The notes: generated by a model not told the origin, from the sequence alone. Counted from the first letter of the stretch, positions 9,853-17,319 are shown. The stretch: 64,000 bases of DNA from Comamonadaceae bacterium (GCA_027484105.1 JAIXUG010000002.1:310001-374000), one strand, 5' to 3'. A program made the numbers and translations.

Positions 9853-9876
9853 CGGCAAAAATTTGCCGATTTTTTG
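9853..9876 (+). terminator. Terminator-like hairpin with no assigned transcript
   Basis: The arms CGGCAAA (9853-9859) and TTTGCCG (9862-9868) are perfect complements and are followed by ATTTTTTG. The stem is short with a tiny loop. There is no + strand gene just upstream, so it may end a short unannotated RNA or be chance. Confidence 0.3.
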
Positions 9877-9887
9877 CAGGGATGCCC

Positions 9888-9914
9888 TCAAGTTACAGGC
9901 TCAGCGGCCGAATC
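9888..9914 (+). promoter_or_regulatory. Sigma-28 (FliA) promoter of flaG
   Basis: TCAAGTTA (9888-9895), an 11-nt spacer and GCCGAATC (9907-9914) match the FliA consensus TAAAGTTT-N11-GCCGATAA with exact spacing. Boxes in the same layout occur before fliC1 and fliC2, which strengthens the call. Confidence 0.7.
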
Positions 9915-10005
9915 ATGACCACGATACCCCTTAAATCGGTCAGCCAACTTGGTCTGGTCGTCGTTCGTACAGTCAGCAGGGGTACCTTGACCAAAGGACC
10001 GAATC

Positions 10006-10374
10006 ATGAGCAACGAGATCCAACCCAGCGCACCCCGCGCACCGGTTGCAGCAGCAGCCATCCCCGCGGCACGCGCCGCTGAAATAGAAGCACGCCCACA
10101 ACCCCCAGTAGAGGCCAAGCCCGCGGTTGAAAAGAAAACCGACCCGCAGGAAGCCCGCCGCACCTTGCAAGAAGCCACCGAGCACCTGAACAAACAAATG
10201 CAGCGCAACAGCCGCGACCTGAGCTTCAGCGTGGACGACGTGGCCAACAAAGTGGTCGTGACGGTGAAAAACCGCGAAGGTGAAGTGGTGCGCCAGATCC
10301 CCAGCGAAGTGGCGCTGCGCGTGGCGCACAACCTGGACGACATCAAGGGCTTGCTGCAAGACGGCAAGTCTTGA
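10006..10374 (+). CDS. flaG: Flagellar protein FlaG
   Basis: A 122-residue protein. The first 45 residues are Ala/Pro-rich and probably disordered. The C-terminal half (about 55-118) is the FlaG domain: LNKQMQRNSRDLSFSVDD, then KVVVTVKNREGEVVRQIP and a final amphipathic helix. FlaG influences filament length in other bacteria. Here it lies directly before a flagellin gene; the fliD and fliS genes that often follow flaG are not in the window. The ATG at 10006 lies about 85 nt downstream of its sigma-28 promoter. Confidence 0.9.
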   Translation: MSNEIQPSAPRAPVAAAAIPAARAAEIEARPQPPVEAKPAVEKKTDPQEARRTLQEATEHLNKQMQRNSRDLSFSVDDVANKVVVTVKNREGEVVRQIPSEVALRVAHNLDDIKGLLQDGKS

Positions 10375-10399
10375 GTTTGCAAAAAAACTCAAAAAGCCC

Positions 10400-10426
10400 T
10401 CAAGCTTTTTCAGCAGCCTCCGAATC
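10400..10426 (+). promoter_or_regulatory. Sigma-28 (FliA) promoter of fliC1
   Basis: TCAAGCTT (10400-10407), 11 nt, then TCCGAATC (10419-10426). The spacing and the CCGAATC core are the same as in the flaG promoter. The -35 box overlaps a weak AAAAAGC/GCTTTTT inverted repeat at 10391-10410 that could also help end the flaG transcript. Confidence 0.65.
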
Positions 10427-10467
10427 ATCCAGTAACAGAGATTCACTTCAGAATTTCTGTACCAAAC

Positions 10468-10498
10468 AGGCAGGTCCTACTCCCTTCGGGTTCCTGCC
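10468..10498 (+). other. Hairpin in the fliC1 5' leader
   Basis: GGCAGG and CCTGCC arms enclose a CCC-TTCG-GG mini-stem with a stable UUCG-type tetraloop. It sits about 25 nt upstream of the AAGGAG ribosome binding site (10522-10527). It could stabilise the flagellin mRNA or serve as a control element; function is inferred. Confidence 0.4.
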
Positions 10499-10534
10499 AA
10501 CCTTTTGAAATAAACCTCTTGAAGGAGTAAGACC

Positions 10535-11374
10535 ATGTCAGTCATCAACACCAACGTCAAAGCTTTGGTTGCACAAAATGCATCGACCGTGAACAACCGA
10601 GCACTCAGCAAAGCCATGGAACAATTGTCAACCGGTAAGCGCATCAACAGCGCCGCGGATGACGCGGCTGGCTTGGCCATCAGCAGTTCAATGACCTCTC
10701 AGATTCGCGGTCTCAACCAAGCCGTTCGTAACGCCAATGATGGTATATCCATGCTGCAAACCGCAGAGGGCGCTACGAAAGAAATTACAAACATGCTTCA
10801 GCGCATGCGTGAACTGGCAGTTCAAGGTGCCAACGACACATACAGTTCAAGTGATCGTGCTGCTCTTGGAAAAGAATACGATGCGTTGGTCAAAGAAATC
10901 GATCGAATTGCTGGTAATACCGAGTGGAACGGCATGAAAGTGCTTGATGGATCATCCATGACTGCCGCCAACTTCCAAGTAGGTGTTGGCTCGGGTACCG
11001 GCTACCAAATTTCCGTAGAATTTGTATCCATGATGGGTTCCGCTTTGGGTGATGGAGTTGCGACAGGGGACATCGCAAGTTCCAGTTCGGCTGGTGCAAT
11101 CCAAGGAATCGTCTCGGCTGTTGATTCCGCCATCAAAGCTGTAGATGAGTTCCGCGCCGACATGGGTGCAACGATCAATCGATTGAACTATGCGGCGGAT
11201 AGCATGGCCAACACTTCAATGAATTCGGCTGCATCTCGAAGCCGTATTGAAGATACTGATTACGCATCTGCAACAACAGAGCTGGCCCGTACACAAATCA
11301 TCCAACAAGCTGCCACTGCGATGCTTGCGCAAGCAAATCAACAGCCACAAACAGTGTTGTCCTTGCTGCGCTGA
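10535..11374 (+). CDS. fliC: Flagellin 1 (short)
   Basis: Flagellin is the filament subunit, exported by the flagellar type III system. The 279-residue protein has the conserved N-terminal D0/D1 helices (MSVINTNVKALVAQN, LSTGKRINSAADDAAGLAIS) and the C-terminal helices (RSRIEDTDYA, ending QANQQPQTVLSLLR). The middle is only about 60 residues, so the exposed D2/D3 domains are absent. A strong AAGGAG site lies 8 nt before the ATG. It is transcribed from the sigma-28 promoter at 10400-10426. Confidence 0.97.
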   Translation: MSVINTNVKALVAQNASTVNNRALSKAMEQLSTGKRINSAADDAAGLAISSSMTSQIRGLNQAVRNANDGISMLQTAEGATKEITNMLQRMRELAVQGANDTYSSSDRAALGKEYDALVKEIDRIAGNTEWNGMKVLDGSSMTAANFQVGVGSGTGYQISVEFVSMMGSALGDGVATGDIASSSSAGAIQGIVSAVDSAIKAVDEFRADMGATINRLNYAADSMANTSMNSAASRSRIEDTDYASATTELARTQIIQQAATAMLAQANQQPQTVLSLLR

Positions 11375-11384
11375 GTTAAGAAAC

Positions 11385-11413
11385 GCAGGCCTTTGATGAA
11401 TTCATTGGCCTGC
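11385..11413 (+). terminator. Inverted repeat downstream of fliC1
   Basis: Arms GCAGGCC (11385-11391) and GGCCTGC (11407-11413) are perfect, with a 15-nt loop that itself contains the palindrome TGAATTCA. No strong T run follows, so it may be a processing or mRNA-stability element rather than a true terminator. Confidence 0.4.
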
Positions 11414-11432
11414 CAATTCTTGGAGAAATATC

Positions 11433-11876
11433 ATGACAGCAACCCCAGACCGCGTTGTGTTAACTTACGGCACTTTTGACCTCTTTCATCCAGGTCATGT
11501 GCAATTGCTCAGACGGGCTCGTGAATTGGGAAGCCGTCTTGTCGTGGGACTATCAACTGACGAATTCAATGCCAAAAAAGGCAAACGTTCTGCTATGAGT
11601 TATCAAGAACGTAAAACAGTTCTGGAATCCTGCCGTTATGTTGACGAAGTTTTCCCCGAGGAAAATTGGGAACAAAAAATTCCTGATGTCCAACGACTAC
11701 GGGCTGATGTGTTCGTCATGGGTGATGACTGGCTTGGCAAATTTGATTTTATGAAGTCTTCTTGTAATGTTATTTATTTGAGTCGAACAGAGGGAGTATC
11801 CACGACCGAAATCAAGGCTTCATTAAGAATTTTGAATACTCATCCAATCATTGAGTCGGCTTCTCGTTTCAACTGA
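11433..11876 (+). CDS. Glycerol-3-phosphate cytidylyltransferase-like protein
   Basis: Members of this family (TagD, GCT) make CDP-glycerol from CTP and glycerol 3-phosphate; close relatives use other phospho-alcohols. The 147-residue protein has TYGTFDLFHPGHVQLL with the catalytic HPGH at residues 19-22, and the signature RTEGVSTT at 118-125, both diagnostic. Length is typical of TagD. It follows fliC1 by 58 nt and its 3' end overlaps the convergent LicD-type gene by 54 nt. The product, CDP-glycerol or a similar CDP-alditol, would be a donor for that neighbour. The exact substrate cannot be told from sequence. Confidence 0.85.
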   Translation: MTATPDRVVLTYGTFDLFHPGHVQLLRRARELGSRLVVGLSTDEFNAKKGKRSAMSYQERKTVLESCRYVDEVFPEENWEQKIPDVQRLRADVFVMGDDWLGKFDFMKSSCNVIYLSRTEGVSTTEIKASLRILNTHPIIESASRFN

Positions 11877-13421
11877 AATTAAATCAGTACCTAATCCATC
11901 CCAATAATTTAGAATACGCTTCATACGTTTTGCGGATTTGAATTTATTCATACTGCGCAATAACTCCATGAGAGCAATAAATTGGTGTTTGCAGCTTCCT
12001 TTGTTCAAAAGAGCTGGAGACTCTACTGTTACCACATAAGATGACTGTGGTGTACGCCAATCTCCATAGTTTTCAGTTAAATTTTGTTCAACATTGCTTG
12101 GAATATAAAAAAGGTCACCTAAGAATTCTATCTCATTCAATTCAAACAAGCTAAATTTCAAATTTTGAGTGAATCCGTATTTGTAATCAATCCCATGCAA
12201 AAAATGGTCTTGATGTCGATGAAAAAAGAAAAAATCAATAGTTACATCATTGATTAAGTCATAAACATCGAAAAGATATGTTTTTTCACCACGGATATCG
12301 CGCCAAGAAATTTGATAATTGCCCGTGGCCTGCAAAGCTTGAGCGACCTCGAATTGCTTTTCCCAACCTATAAGACCAATGTCAATGTCTTTATCGTGTG
12401 CAAGTAAAGCGCCTTCTCTGTGGTAACCAAGCAGCACTCCAGACATGAGAAAAGGCTGCAAACCACGCTCCCGTAAAATTTTGTTGATGGACTTCAAGCT
12501 TTCGCCGGCCAACTCCACATCGAACTTTGATTTTTCCGGATTTTTATCATTTTTCACATCGGAATAATCCTTGGTTGACGACAGTGCTTCGCTTAAAGTA
12601 CCATTCAAAACAGCCTGTGCTCTTAAGACTGCTTCGGAGAATTCACTTCGACGTGCATGGCACATCATCAGCCAATAATTGCTTGTAAGACTTGGCGCTC
12701 GAAAAAAATCCGCTTTAGCTCTCAAAAGCGCCGTGTCCGTGCGCCCGCATTTCAACAGTAAATCAACCAAGTGTGGTGAGAGCTTTTCCGCCAACTCTTG
12801 ATGCTTCAATTCCATTTCTTCAAAAAGAAATTCTAATGTGCTTGCTAAAGCTTCAGCTTTATGAGTTTTTTTAGCATACTCAATTCGTTCTGCTACTGTA
12901 CGACACATCAAAAGCCAAGGCTCTCCAGTGTTATCTATTTGCCTCCACTTTTTTAAGACACTGGGTATTAACTTGACTGCTGAGTTATCGAGTAAAAAAT
13001 CTGTCGCGAAAATCATGTCAGAAGACTGACAGGGTAGGCCCAACCAGTTCAATGAAGAATTTCCTTCATCAGGATTAGAGGCAGCACTCAAAATATCATC
13101 ATAGAAATCTGTCATCAAAATCCGCCCACCTGCACACAAGCTTGAGGCTTCTTTCAAGGTGAGCTGTCCATCCAAAAATTGAGAAGAGGCCATCCAACGA
13201 TTGAAGAATGGTTTTTCATTTGAATTTTCTACCCCTAGGGTGGCAAGAAAAATAAGCAATGGTCGTCGCTCAAAAAAGCGTGCAGCCTTGAACAAATCCG
13301 GATCTAAAACACCTTCCAAGCCAATTTGGTTAAGCACTTCTTGCAAGCTGTCATATTTATTATTTTTTAGTGCATCGTGTAGCGCACACATAACAACTGT
13401 TGTTGATGATTTGAATTTCAT
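11823..13421 (-). CDS. LicD/fukutin-family phosphotransferase-like protein
   Basis: A 532-residue protein. The N-terminal 290 residues are helical, perhaps repeat-like, and not recognised. The C-terminal part carries the LicD/fukutin nucleotidyltransferase-fold signature: FLMSGVLLGYHREGALLAHD followed by KDIDIG, with metal-binding acidic residues D343, D345 and D347. Known relatives move phosphocholine (LicD) or ribitol phosphate (fukutin, FKRP) from a CDP donor to a glycan. The gene is clearly AT-richer than its surroundings (about 40% GC), which suggests transfer. It overlaps the 3' end of the cytidylyltransferase gene, the likely maker of its CDP donor. The ATG at 13421 is preceded by an AAGGA site. 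Confidence 0.75.
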   Translation of the reverse strand: MKFKSSTTVVMCALHDALKNNKYDSLQEVLNQIGLEGVLDPDLFKAARFFERRPLLIFLATLGVENSNEKPFFNRWMASSQFLDGQLTLKEASSLCAGGRILMTDFYDDILSAASNPDEGNSSLNWLGLPCQSSDMIFATDFLLDNSAVKLIPSVLKKWRQIDNTGEPWLLMCRTVAERIEYAKKTHKAEALASTLEFLFEEMELKHQELAEKLSPHLVDLLLKCGRTDTALLRAKADFFRAPSLTSNYWLMMCHARRSEFSEAVLRAQAVLNGTLSEALSSTKDYSDVKNDKNPEKSKFDVELAGESLKSINKILRERGLQPFLMSGVLLGYHREGALLAHDKDIDIGLIGWEKQFEVAQALQATGNYQISWRDIRGEKTYLFDVYDLINDVTIDFFFFHRHQDHFLHGIDYKYGFTQNLKFSLFELNEIEFLGDLFYIPSNVEQNLTENYGDWRTPQSSYVVTVESPALLNKGSCKHQFIALMELLRSMNKFKSAKRMKRILNYWDGLGTDLISVETRSRLNDWMSIQNS

Positions 13422-13548
13422 AATTTTAGTCCTTATTAATTAATTTTTCGGAAGCGTTATCTGATTTACATTGATGTTTATTTGACAATAAGCAAGAATC
13501 AAGCCATGAATAGATGAAATCTCCGGTTCAATTTTTTACTCAAAGAAC

Positions 13549-13575
13549 TCAAGTTCGCCACCTTGGCACCGATGT
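13549..13575 (+). promoter_or_regulatory. Sigma-28 (FliA) promoter of fliC2
   Basis: TCAAGTTC (13549-13556), 11 nt, then ACCGATGT (13568-13575). The CCGAT core and 11-nt spacing fit FliA promoters. The leader before the fliC2 ATG is about 30 nt. Confidence 0.65.
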
Positions 13576-13611
13576 CAATGATGTACGTTTGTAAAGAACG
13601 AGGAATCCACC

Positions 13612-14448
13612 ATGTCAGTCGTTAATACCAATATTCAGGCCATCAAAGCCCAAAACTCGCTCGTCAGTAACAATCGAGTAATGGGTCAAAGCATGGCGCA
13701 ACTTTCCACTGGTACACGCATCAATTTCGCATCAGATGATGCATCTGGCCTAGCTATAAGTAACCAACTGACCACACAATCTAGAAGCTTAAATATGTCC
13801 GTCCGAAATACCAATGACGGTATTTCAATGATGCAGACAGCTGATGGAGCGTCTAGAGACATTCAAAACATGCTTTTTCGAATGAAGGAGCTGGCAATAC
13901 AAGCCGCGAGTGACACCTACAGTGACCCCGACAGGGAGAAGATGGATGGCGAGTTCCAAGCACTGGAGACTCAGATCAGGAATACAGTCAATAACACAAC
14001 GTGGAACGGCATGAAATTGCTCGATGGCACGGTGGGTAGCTCAGGCACTGTGGCTTATCAAGTGGGCGCATCGGCCAATGACTCCGATCAAATGGAAGTA
14101 ATTTACGCTAACTTCACATTAAGTAATGAACCACTTTTTACAATAGGGCGTTCTGTTGACACTGGCCCCAACGCCATTAACGCTTTATCCACCATTGATG
14201 GCGCCATCAGCCAGATCAGCAGCGCCCGCTCCACTTGGGGTGCGGCCATGAACCGTTTGGTACATGCAGGCAACAACGCAGCCAATGTCTCGATGAACTT
14301 GGTCGAATCCAACAGCAGAATCATGGATACCGACTATGCACAAGCCACAGCTGAAATGGCGCGCAGCTTGATTCTGAACGAAGCGGGTTCAGCCATGCTG
14401 TCACAGGCCAATCAACAGCCTTATTACGTGCTGGCTTTGCTCAGTTAG
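13612..14448 (+). CDS. Flagellin 2 (short, divergent)
   Basis: A 278-residue flagellin with conserved ends (MSVVNTNIQAIKAQNSL at the N-terminus, RIMDTDYAQATAEMARS and QANQQPYYVLALLS at the C-terminus) and almost no central domain. It differs noticeably from flagellins 1 and 3 in the first helix and in the DDASGLAISNQLTTQ segment, and its composition is less GC-rich. An AACGAGGA segment serves as ribosome binding site. It could form a distinct section of the filament; that is inference. Confidence 0.95.
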   Translation: MSVVNTNIQAIKAQNSLVSNNRVMGQSMAQLSTGTRINFASDDASGLAISNQLTTQSRSLNMSVRNTNDGISMMQTADGASRDIQNMLFRMKELAIQAASDTYSDPDREKMDGEFQALETQIRNTVNNTTWNGMKLLDGTVGSSGTVAYQVGASANDSDQMEVIYANFTLSNEPLFTIGRSVDTGPNAINALSTIDGAISQISSARSTWGAAMNRLVHAGNNAANVSMNLVESNSRIMDTDYAQATAEMARSLILNEAGSAMLSQANQQPYYVLALLS

Positions 14449-14473
14449 AGAAACATTTTCTTGGTCATCACGA

Positions 14474-14494
14474 GTGCCAGCGCTCGCCTGGCAC
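14474..14494. repeat. Perfect 7-bp inverted repeat overlapping a sigma-54 -24 box
   Basis: GTGCCAG (14474-14480) and CTGGCAC (14488-14494) are separated by 7 nt. The right arm is the -24 element of the sigma-54 promoter. It could end fliC2 transcription as a hairpin or be a binding palindrome. Confidence 0.45.
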
Positions 14495-14504
14495 GTGCCT
14501 TGCA
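14488..14504 (+). promoter_or_regulatory. Sigma-54 promoter of the first helical-repeat gene
   Basis: CTGGCACGTGCCTTGCA matches the sigma-54 consensus TGGCACG-N4-TTGCW. The invariant GG (14490-14491) and GC (14502-14503) are 10 nt apart. It needs an activator such as the one encoded at 17902-19377. Confidence 0.85.
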
Positions 14505-14564
14505 TGTTGCCTGGTAGCGTTGTGTCGGCTATTTCTTGCCGCGCAACATTCCAAGGAGTCATCC

Positions 14565-15023
14565 ATGCTGCATGCCGCCCCCGCCTTTCTGGCCAAAACC
14601 TCTTATTCAGCACTGCTTACCAGTGCGTCTCAAGAGCTTAGCCCCGCCAAGATCCGGCAATCCATTGCTGATCTGGTTGGCCAAAACCGCCTGGCAGAGG
14701 CCGACGTGCTATCGCATGAAGCACTCCAGCGATTTCCGCAAAGCGAAGACATCCTGGTCATCCGGGCCCTGGTAACCCAGGTGCGTCAAGACTGGCCTGC
14801 TGCCAGCGCTGTGCTGGAAAAGTTAATTAACCTGCAAGGGCACGCCGCTCAGGCCGTGACCTGGGGCCAATGGGTGCGTGTGTTGCGCTGCCAGGGCGAT
14901 GATGCCCGCGCCATGTCCGTTGCCGCACAGGGCCTGGCCAACCACCCGCAAGACTCTCAACTGCTGGCCGAATTCAACGCCCTTCAGCAAGTAGGGATCC
15001 AACCGGCGCTCAAGGTGGCTTAA
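14565..15023 (+). CDS. Helical-repeat protein of the flagellin cluster, paralogue A
   Basis: A 152-residue protein of unknown function that looks like a tetratricopeptide-type helical repeat. It is clearly paralogous to the product of 15563-16039: both contain IRQxxADLV, a spaced SEDIL, a QxWxxA helix and the identical RVLRCQ. The ATG at 14565 has AAGGAG 6 nt upstream; an earlier in-frame start at 14520 would sit almost on the transcription start of the sigma-54 promoter. No signal peptide or membrane segment is visible. Position between flagellin genes suggests a flagellin chaperone, regulator or export helper. Confidence 0.8.
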   Translation: MLHAAPAFLAKTSYSALLTSASQELSPAKIRQSIADLVGQNRLAEADVLSHEALQRFPQSEDILVIRALVTQVRQDWPAASAVLEKLINLQGHAAQAVTWGQWVRVLRCQGDDARAMSVAAQGLANHPQDSQLLAEFNALQQVGIQPALKVA

Positions 15024-15475
15024 GCCGGATGCAGGTCTGGCCTGCACCCAATGAATCGCAGGCAACGCCCTGCCCCTTTACGGGCACCCACGGCGCTTTC
15101 CGCCATTCAGCCCCAAACATCGGGCCCATCGGACGCTTGCAACAGCTCCCCGCCCTGCTCCACCCATTGGCTGCCAATCAGGGCCTTGATGAAGACCTGT
15201 CGCTTGGTGCAGGTCACCTGACCACTTGCCCCCCCCTGAATTTGGGCAGTTCACAAGCCTTGCCAGCCTGCTTCCAGAAAGTCGAGGAATGCGCCATGGT
15301 GCATGTGTTGCCCGAACATACATCTGGTCTGCCGCTTGGACATCAAGTCGGCAATGCATTGCCGCCTTGATCTGCCCAACCAGTCTTTGAGCCGTTCAGA
15401 GCGGCGAAATCGTCACCCATGAATGGTTTTTTGAGGGTCTGAACGAAAAAAAGTTGAAAAAGAGCTAAAGAAAAG
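15024..15475. other. Intergenic stretch without a convincing gene
   Basis: About 450 nt between the first helical-repeat gene and the next sigma-54 promoter. Short ORFs exist on both strands (15029-15370 +, 15078-15359 -), but they lack ribosome binding sites and recognisable motifs. It may be a decayed gene or insertion remnant. Confidence 0.5.
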
Positions 15476-15492
15476 CTGGCACGCGGTTTGCT
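15476..15492 (+). promoter_or_regulatory. Sigma-54 promoter of the second helical-repeat gene and fliC3
   Basis: CTGGCACGCGGTTTGCT is a full match to TGGCACG-N4-TTGCW, with GG (15478-15479) and GC (15490-15491) 10 nt apart. The next genes on the strand are the helical-repeat gene at 15563 and flagellin 3. Confidence 0.88.
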
Positions 15493-15562
15493 TGGATGAT
15501 TGCAACATCGGTTTTGGCAAGAAGCCACCGAAATTTTGACACTTTCATTCAGGAGATTGCAC

Positions 15563-16039
15563 ATGACATCCCTATATCAAGCCATGCTGTCACAAGCTGT
15601 GATGGGCCAATTGCCCAGCATGCGCGTCGTGTCGCAGTTTTCTGCCGCAGAAATTCGGCAAACATTGGCCGATCTGGTCGCGGCTGACCGCATTGACTTG
15701 GCTAATGCGCTGGCCGATGCAGGCCAAAGTCTCTATCCAGACAGCGAAGACATTCTGGCCATCAGTGCCTTGCTGGCCGAGATCCAGCAAAACTGGACCC
15801 TGGCTGAAGACATCCTGCGCAAACTGGTCGACACCCAAGGCCCTGCAACCACCCCATTCACATGGCGTCACCTGATTCGCGTGTTGCGCTGCCAGTGCGA
15901 ACCCGGCAAAGCCTTGCAAGTCGCCAAGCAGTCCCTTGCAGCCTACCCCGATGACGAGCATTTGAATGACGAATTTTTGGCACTGCAAGCGCTGGTTTCC
16001 CAGCAACTGCCGGTCGAGGCTTCCACCCAAATGCATTGA
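15563..16039 (+). CDS. Helical-repeat protein of the flagellin cluster, paralogue B
   Basis: A 158-residue paralogue of the product at 14565-15023, sharing IRQTLADLV, SEDIL, the QNW helix, TW and RVLRCQ at matching positions. It is probably built of TPR-like helix pairs and cytoplasmic. The ATG at 15563 has AGGAG 7 nt upstream; the upstream start at 15500 is too close to the sigma-54 promoter. It is separated from fliC3 by 56 nt with no visible promoter between them, so both are likely on one sigma-54 transcript. Function is unknown. Confidence 0.82.
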   Translation: MTSLYQAMLSQAVMGQLPSMRVVSQFSAAEIRQTLADLVAADRIDLANALADAGQSLYPDSEDILAISALLAEIQQNWTLAEDILRKLVDTQGPATTPFTWRHLIRVLRCQCEPGKALQVAKQSLAAYPDDEHLNDEFLALQALVSQQLPVEASTQMH

Positions 16040-16095
16040 ACTGTTCGGCACCACCCGCAAACACCTCAACGAATTTCACTTAGAGAGACAAAACC

Positions 16096-17307
16096 ATGTC
16101 TGTTATCAACACCAACATCAAGTCTTTGGTTTCGCAAAACGCGATGGTTAAAAACAACCGCGATTTGGCCGATGCCATGCAGCAGCTGTCCACCGGCAAA
16201 CGCATCAACTCTGCCAAAGATGATGCAGCAGGTTTGGCCATTTCCTCGCGCATGACAGCCCAGATCACAGGCTTGAACCAGGCGGTGCGCAACGGCAACG
16301 ATGCCATTTCGATGTTGCAGACCACCGAAGGTGCAATGATCGAGATGACCAACATGCTGCAACGCATGCGTGAGCTGGCTGTGCAGTCGTCCAACGACAC
16401 CTACACAGCCGTTGACCGCAGTTATCTGGACTTGGAATTTCAGCAGCTCAAAACCGAAGTGAACCGCATCACCGACACCACCGAGTGGAACGGCATGGCG
16501 TTTTTGAATGGCTCGACCATTAACGACGACACCACCGTGGGCAAGTTCGAGTTTCAAGTAGGGGCAAACAACGGCCAAATCATCACGCACACGATTGCAG
16601 ACATAGGGTTTCGTGCAGACCCTGGCCTGGCCACTTTTGCGACCCCTACACCCAACGTTGCCGCCGCATCTGGGCCACCTCCGGTCACTGCACAAAAGCA
16701 AATATCCACACTCTCTCTGTCCGGCATTTACATGGCGGGTGATGTGATTTCATTCACGGCTGGGGGTGAGACCAAGACCTACACCGTTCTTGAAGCCGAT
16801 TTGGCCAGCACCGACAACGCTACCAATCTGGCAAGCATTGCGGCCAAGCTGCTCATCGCGGCAGACAGCCCCATGGGCAATGCAGTAGTGACCCGAAACA
16901 GCAATGTTTTGACGTTCGAGGCGACCGCTGCAGGCACTGGTTTTACAACAGGCTCAACGATCACTTTGACCAAAGATAACGGGGCTTTGACCAACCTTCG
17001 TTCCTTGACGATCTTGAACAACACAGATGCCAACGAATCTCTTGTCGAATTAGACGTCGCCATCAACCGCATCAATACAGAACGTGCAGGTTTGGGTGCC
17101 GTGATGAACCGCTTGACCTATGCAGTGGACAACTTGGCCAACGTGTCCTTGAATACGTCTGAATCGCGCAGCCGCATCATGGATGCCGACTATGCCAAGT
17201 CCAGCAGCGAACTGGCACGCACACAAATCATCTCTCAAGCGGCAACGGCCATGCTGGCCCAAGCCAACCAGCAACCCCAAACTGTTTTGCAACTGTTGCA
17301 AGGCTAA
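16096..17307 (+). CDS. fliC: Flagellin 3 (long)
   Basis: A 403-residue flagellin with standard ends (MSVINTNIKSLVSQNAM, LSTGKRINSAKDDAAGLAIS, and RSRIMDADYA near the C-terminus, ending QPQTVLQLLQG). A central region of about 150 residues (roughly 175-330) includes a flagellin-hook-like segment, so it has a surface-exposed domain that flagellins 1 and 2 lack. An AGAGAGA site precedes the ATG. Expression appears to depend on the sigma-54 promoter at 15476 rather than sigma-28. Confidence 0.96.
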   Translation: MSVINTNIKSLVSQNAMVKNNRDLADAMQQLSTGKRINSAKDDAAGLAISSRMTAQITGLNQAVRNGNDAISMLQTTEGAMIEMTNMLQRMRELAVQSSNDTYTAVDRSYLDLEFQQLKTEVNRITDTTEWNGMAFLNGSTINDDTTVGKFEFQVGANNGQIITHTIADIGFRADPGLATFATPTPNVAAASGPPPVTAQKQISTLSLSGIYMAGDVISFTAGGETKTYTVLEADLASTDNATNLASIAAKLLIAADSPMGNAVVTRNSNVLTFEATAAGTGFTTGSTITLTKDNGALTNLRSLTILNNTDANESLVELDVAINRINTERAGLGAVMNRLTYAVDNLANVSLNTSESRSRIMDADYAKSSSELARTQIISQAATAMLAQANQQPQTVLQLLQG

Positions 17308-17319
17308 AACTGAAGCAGC

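Larger units (their letters stand above)
9608..10005. other. Divergent intergenic region upstream of flaG
   Basis: No convincing gene. It holds the minus-strand promoter at 9701-9729, a CGGCAAA/TTTGCCG inverted repeat at 9853-9868 followed by a T run (terminator-like on the + strand, with no obvious gene to terminate), and the sigma-28-type promoter of flaG at 9888-9914. Confidence 0.6.

Noticed and set aside
9846..9872. GAAAACCC-N11-GCCGATTT as a sigma-28 promoter
   Set aside because: The GCCGAT lies inside an inverted repeat and the -35 is poor. The site at 9888-9914 has better boxes that match the other flagellar promoters and is closer to flaG.
13561..13575. TTGGCACCGATG upstream of fliC2 as a sigma-54 site
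   Set aside because: There is no GC dinucleotide at the right distance for a -12 box; the sequence is explained by the sigma-28 promoter.
15029..15370. 113-codon + strand ORF after the first helical-repeat gene
   Set aside because: No ribosome binding site, no recognisable motif, and proline/leucine-rich chance composition; kept only as part of an unexplained spacer.
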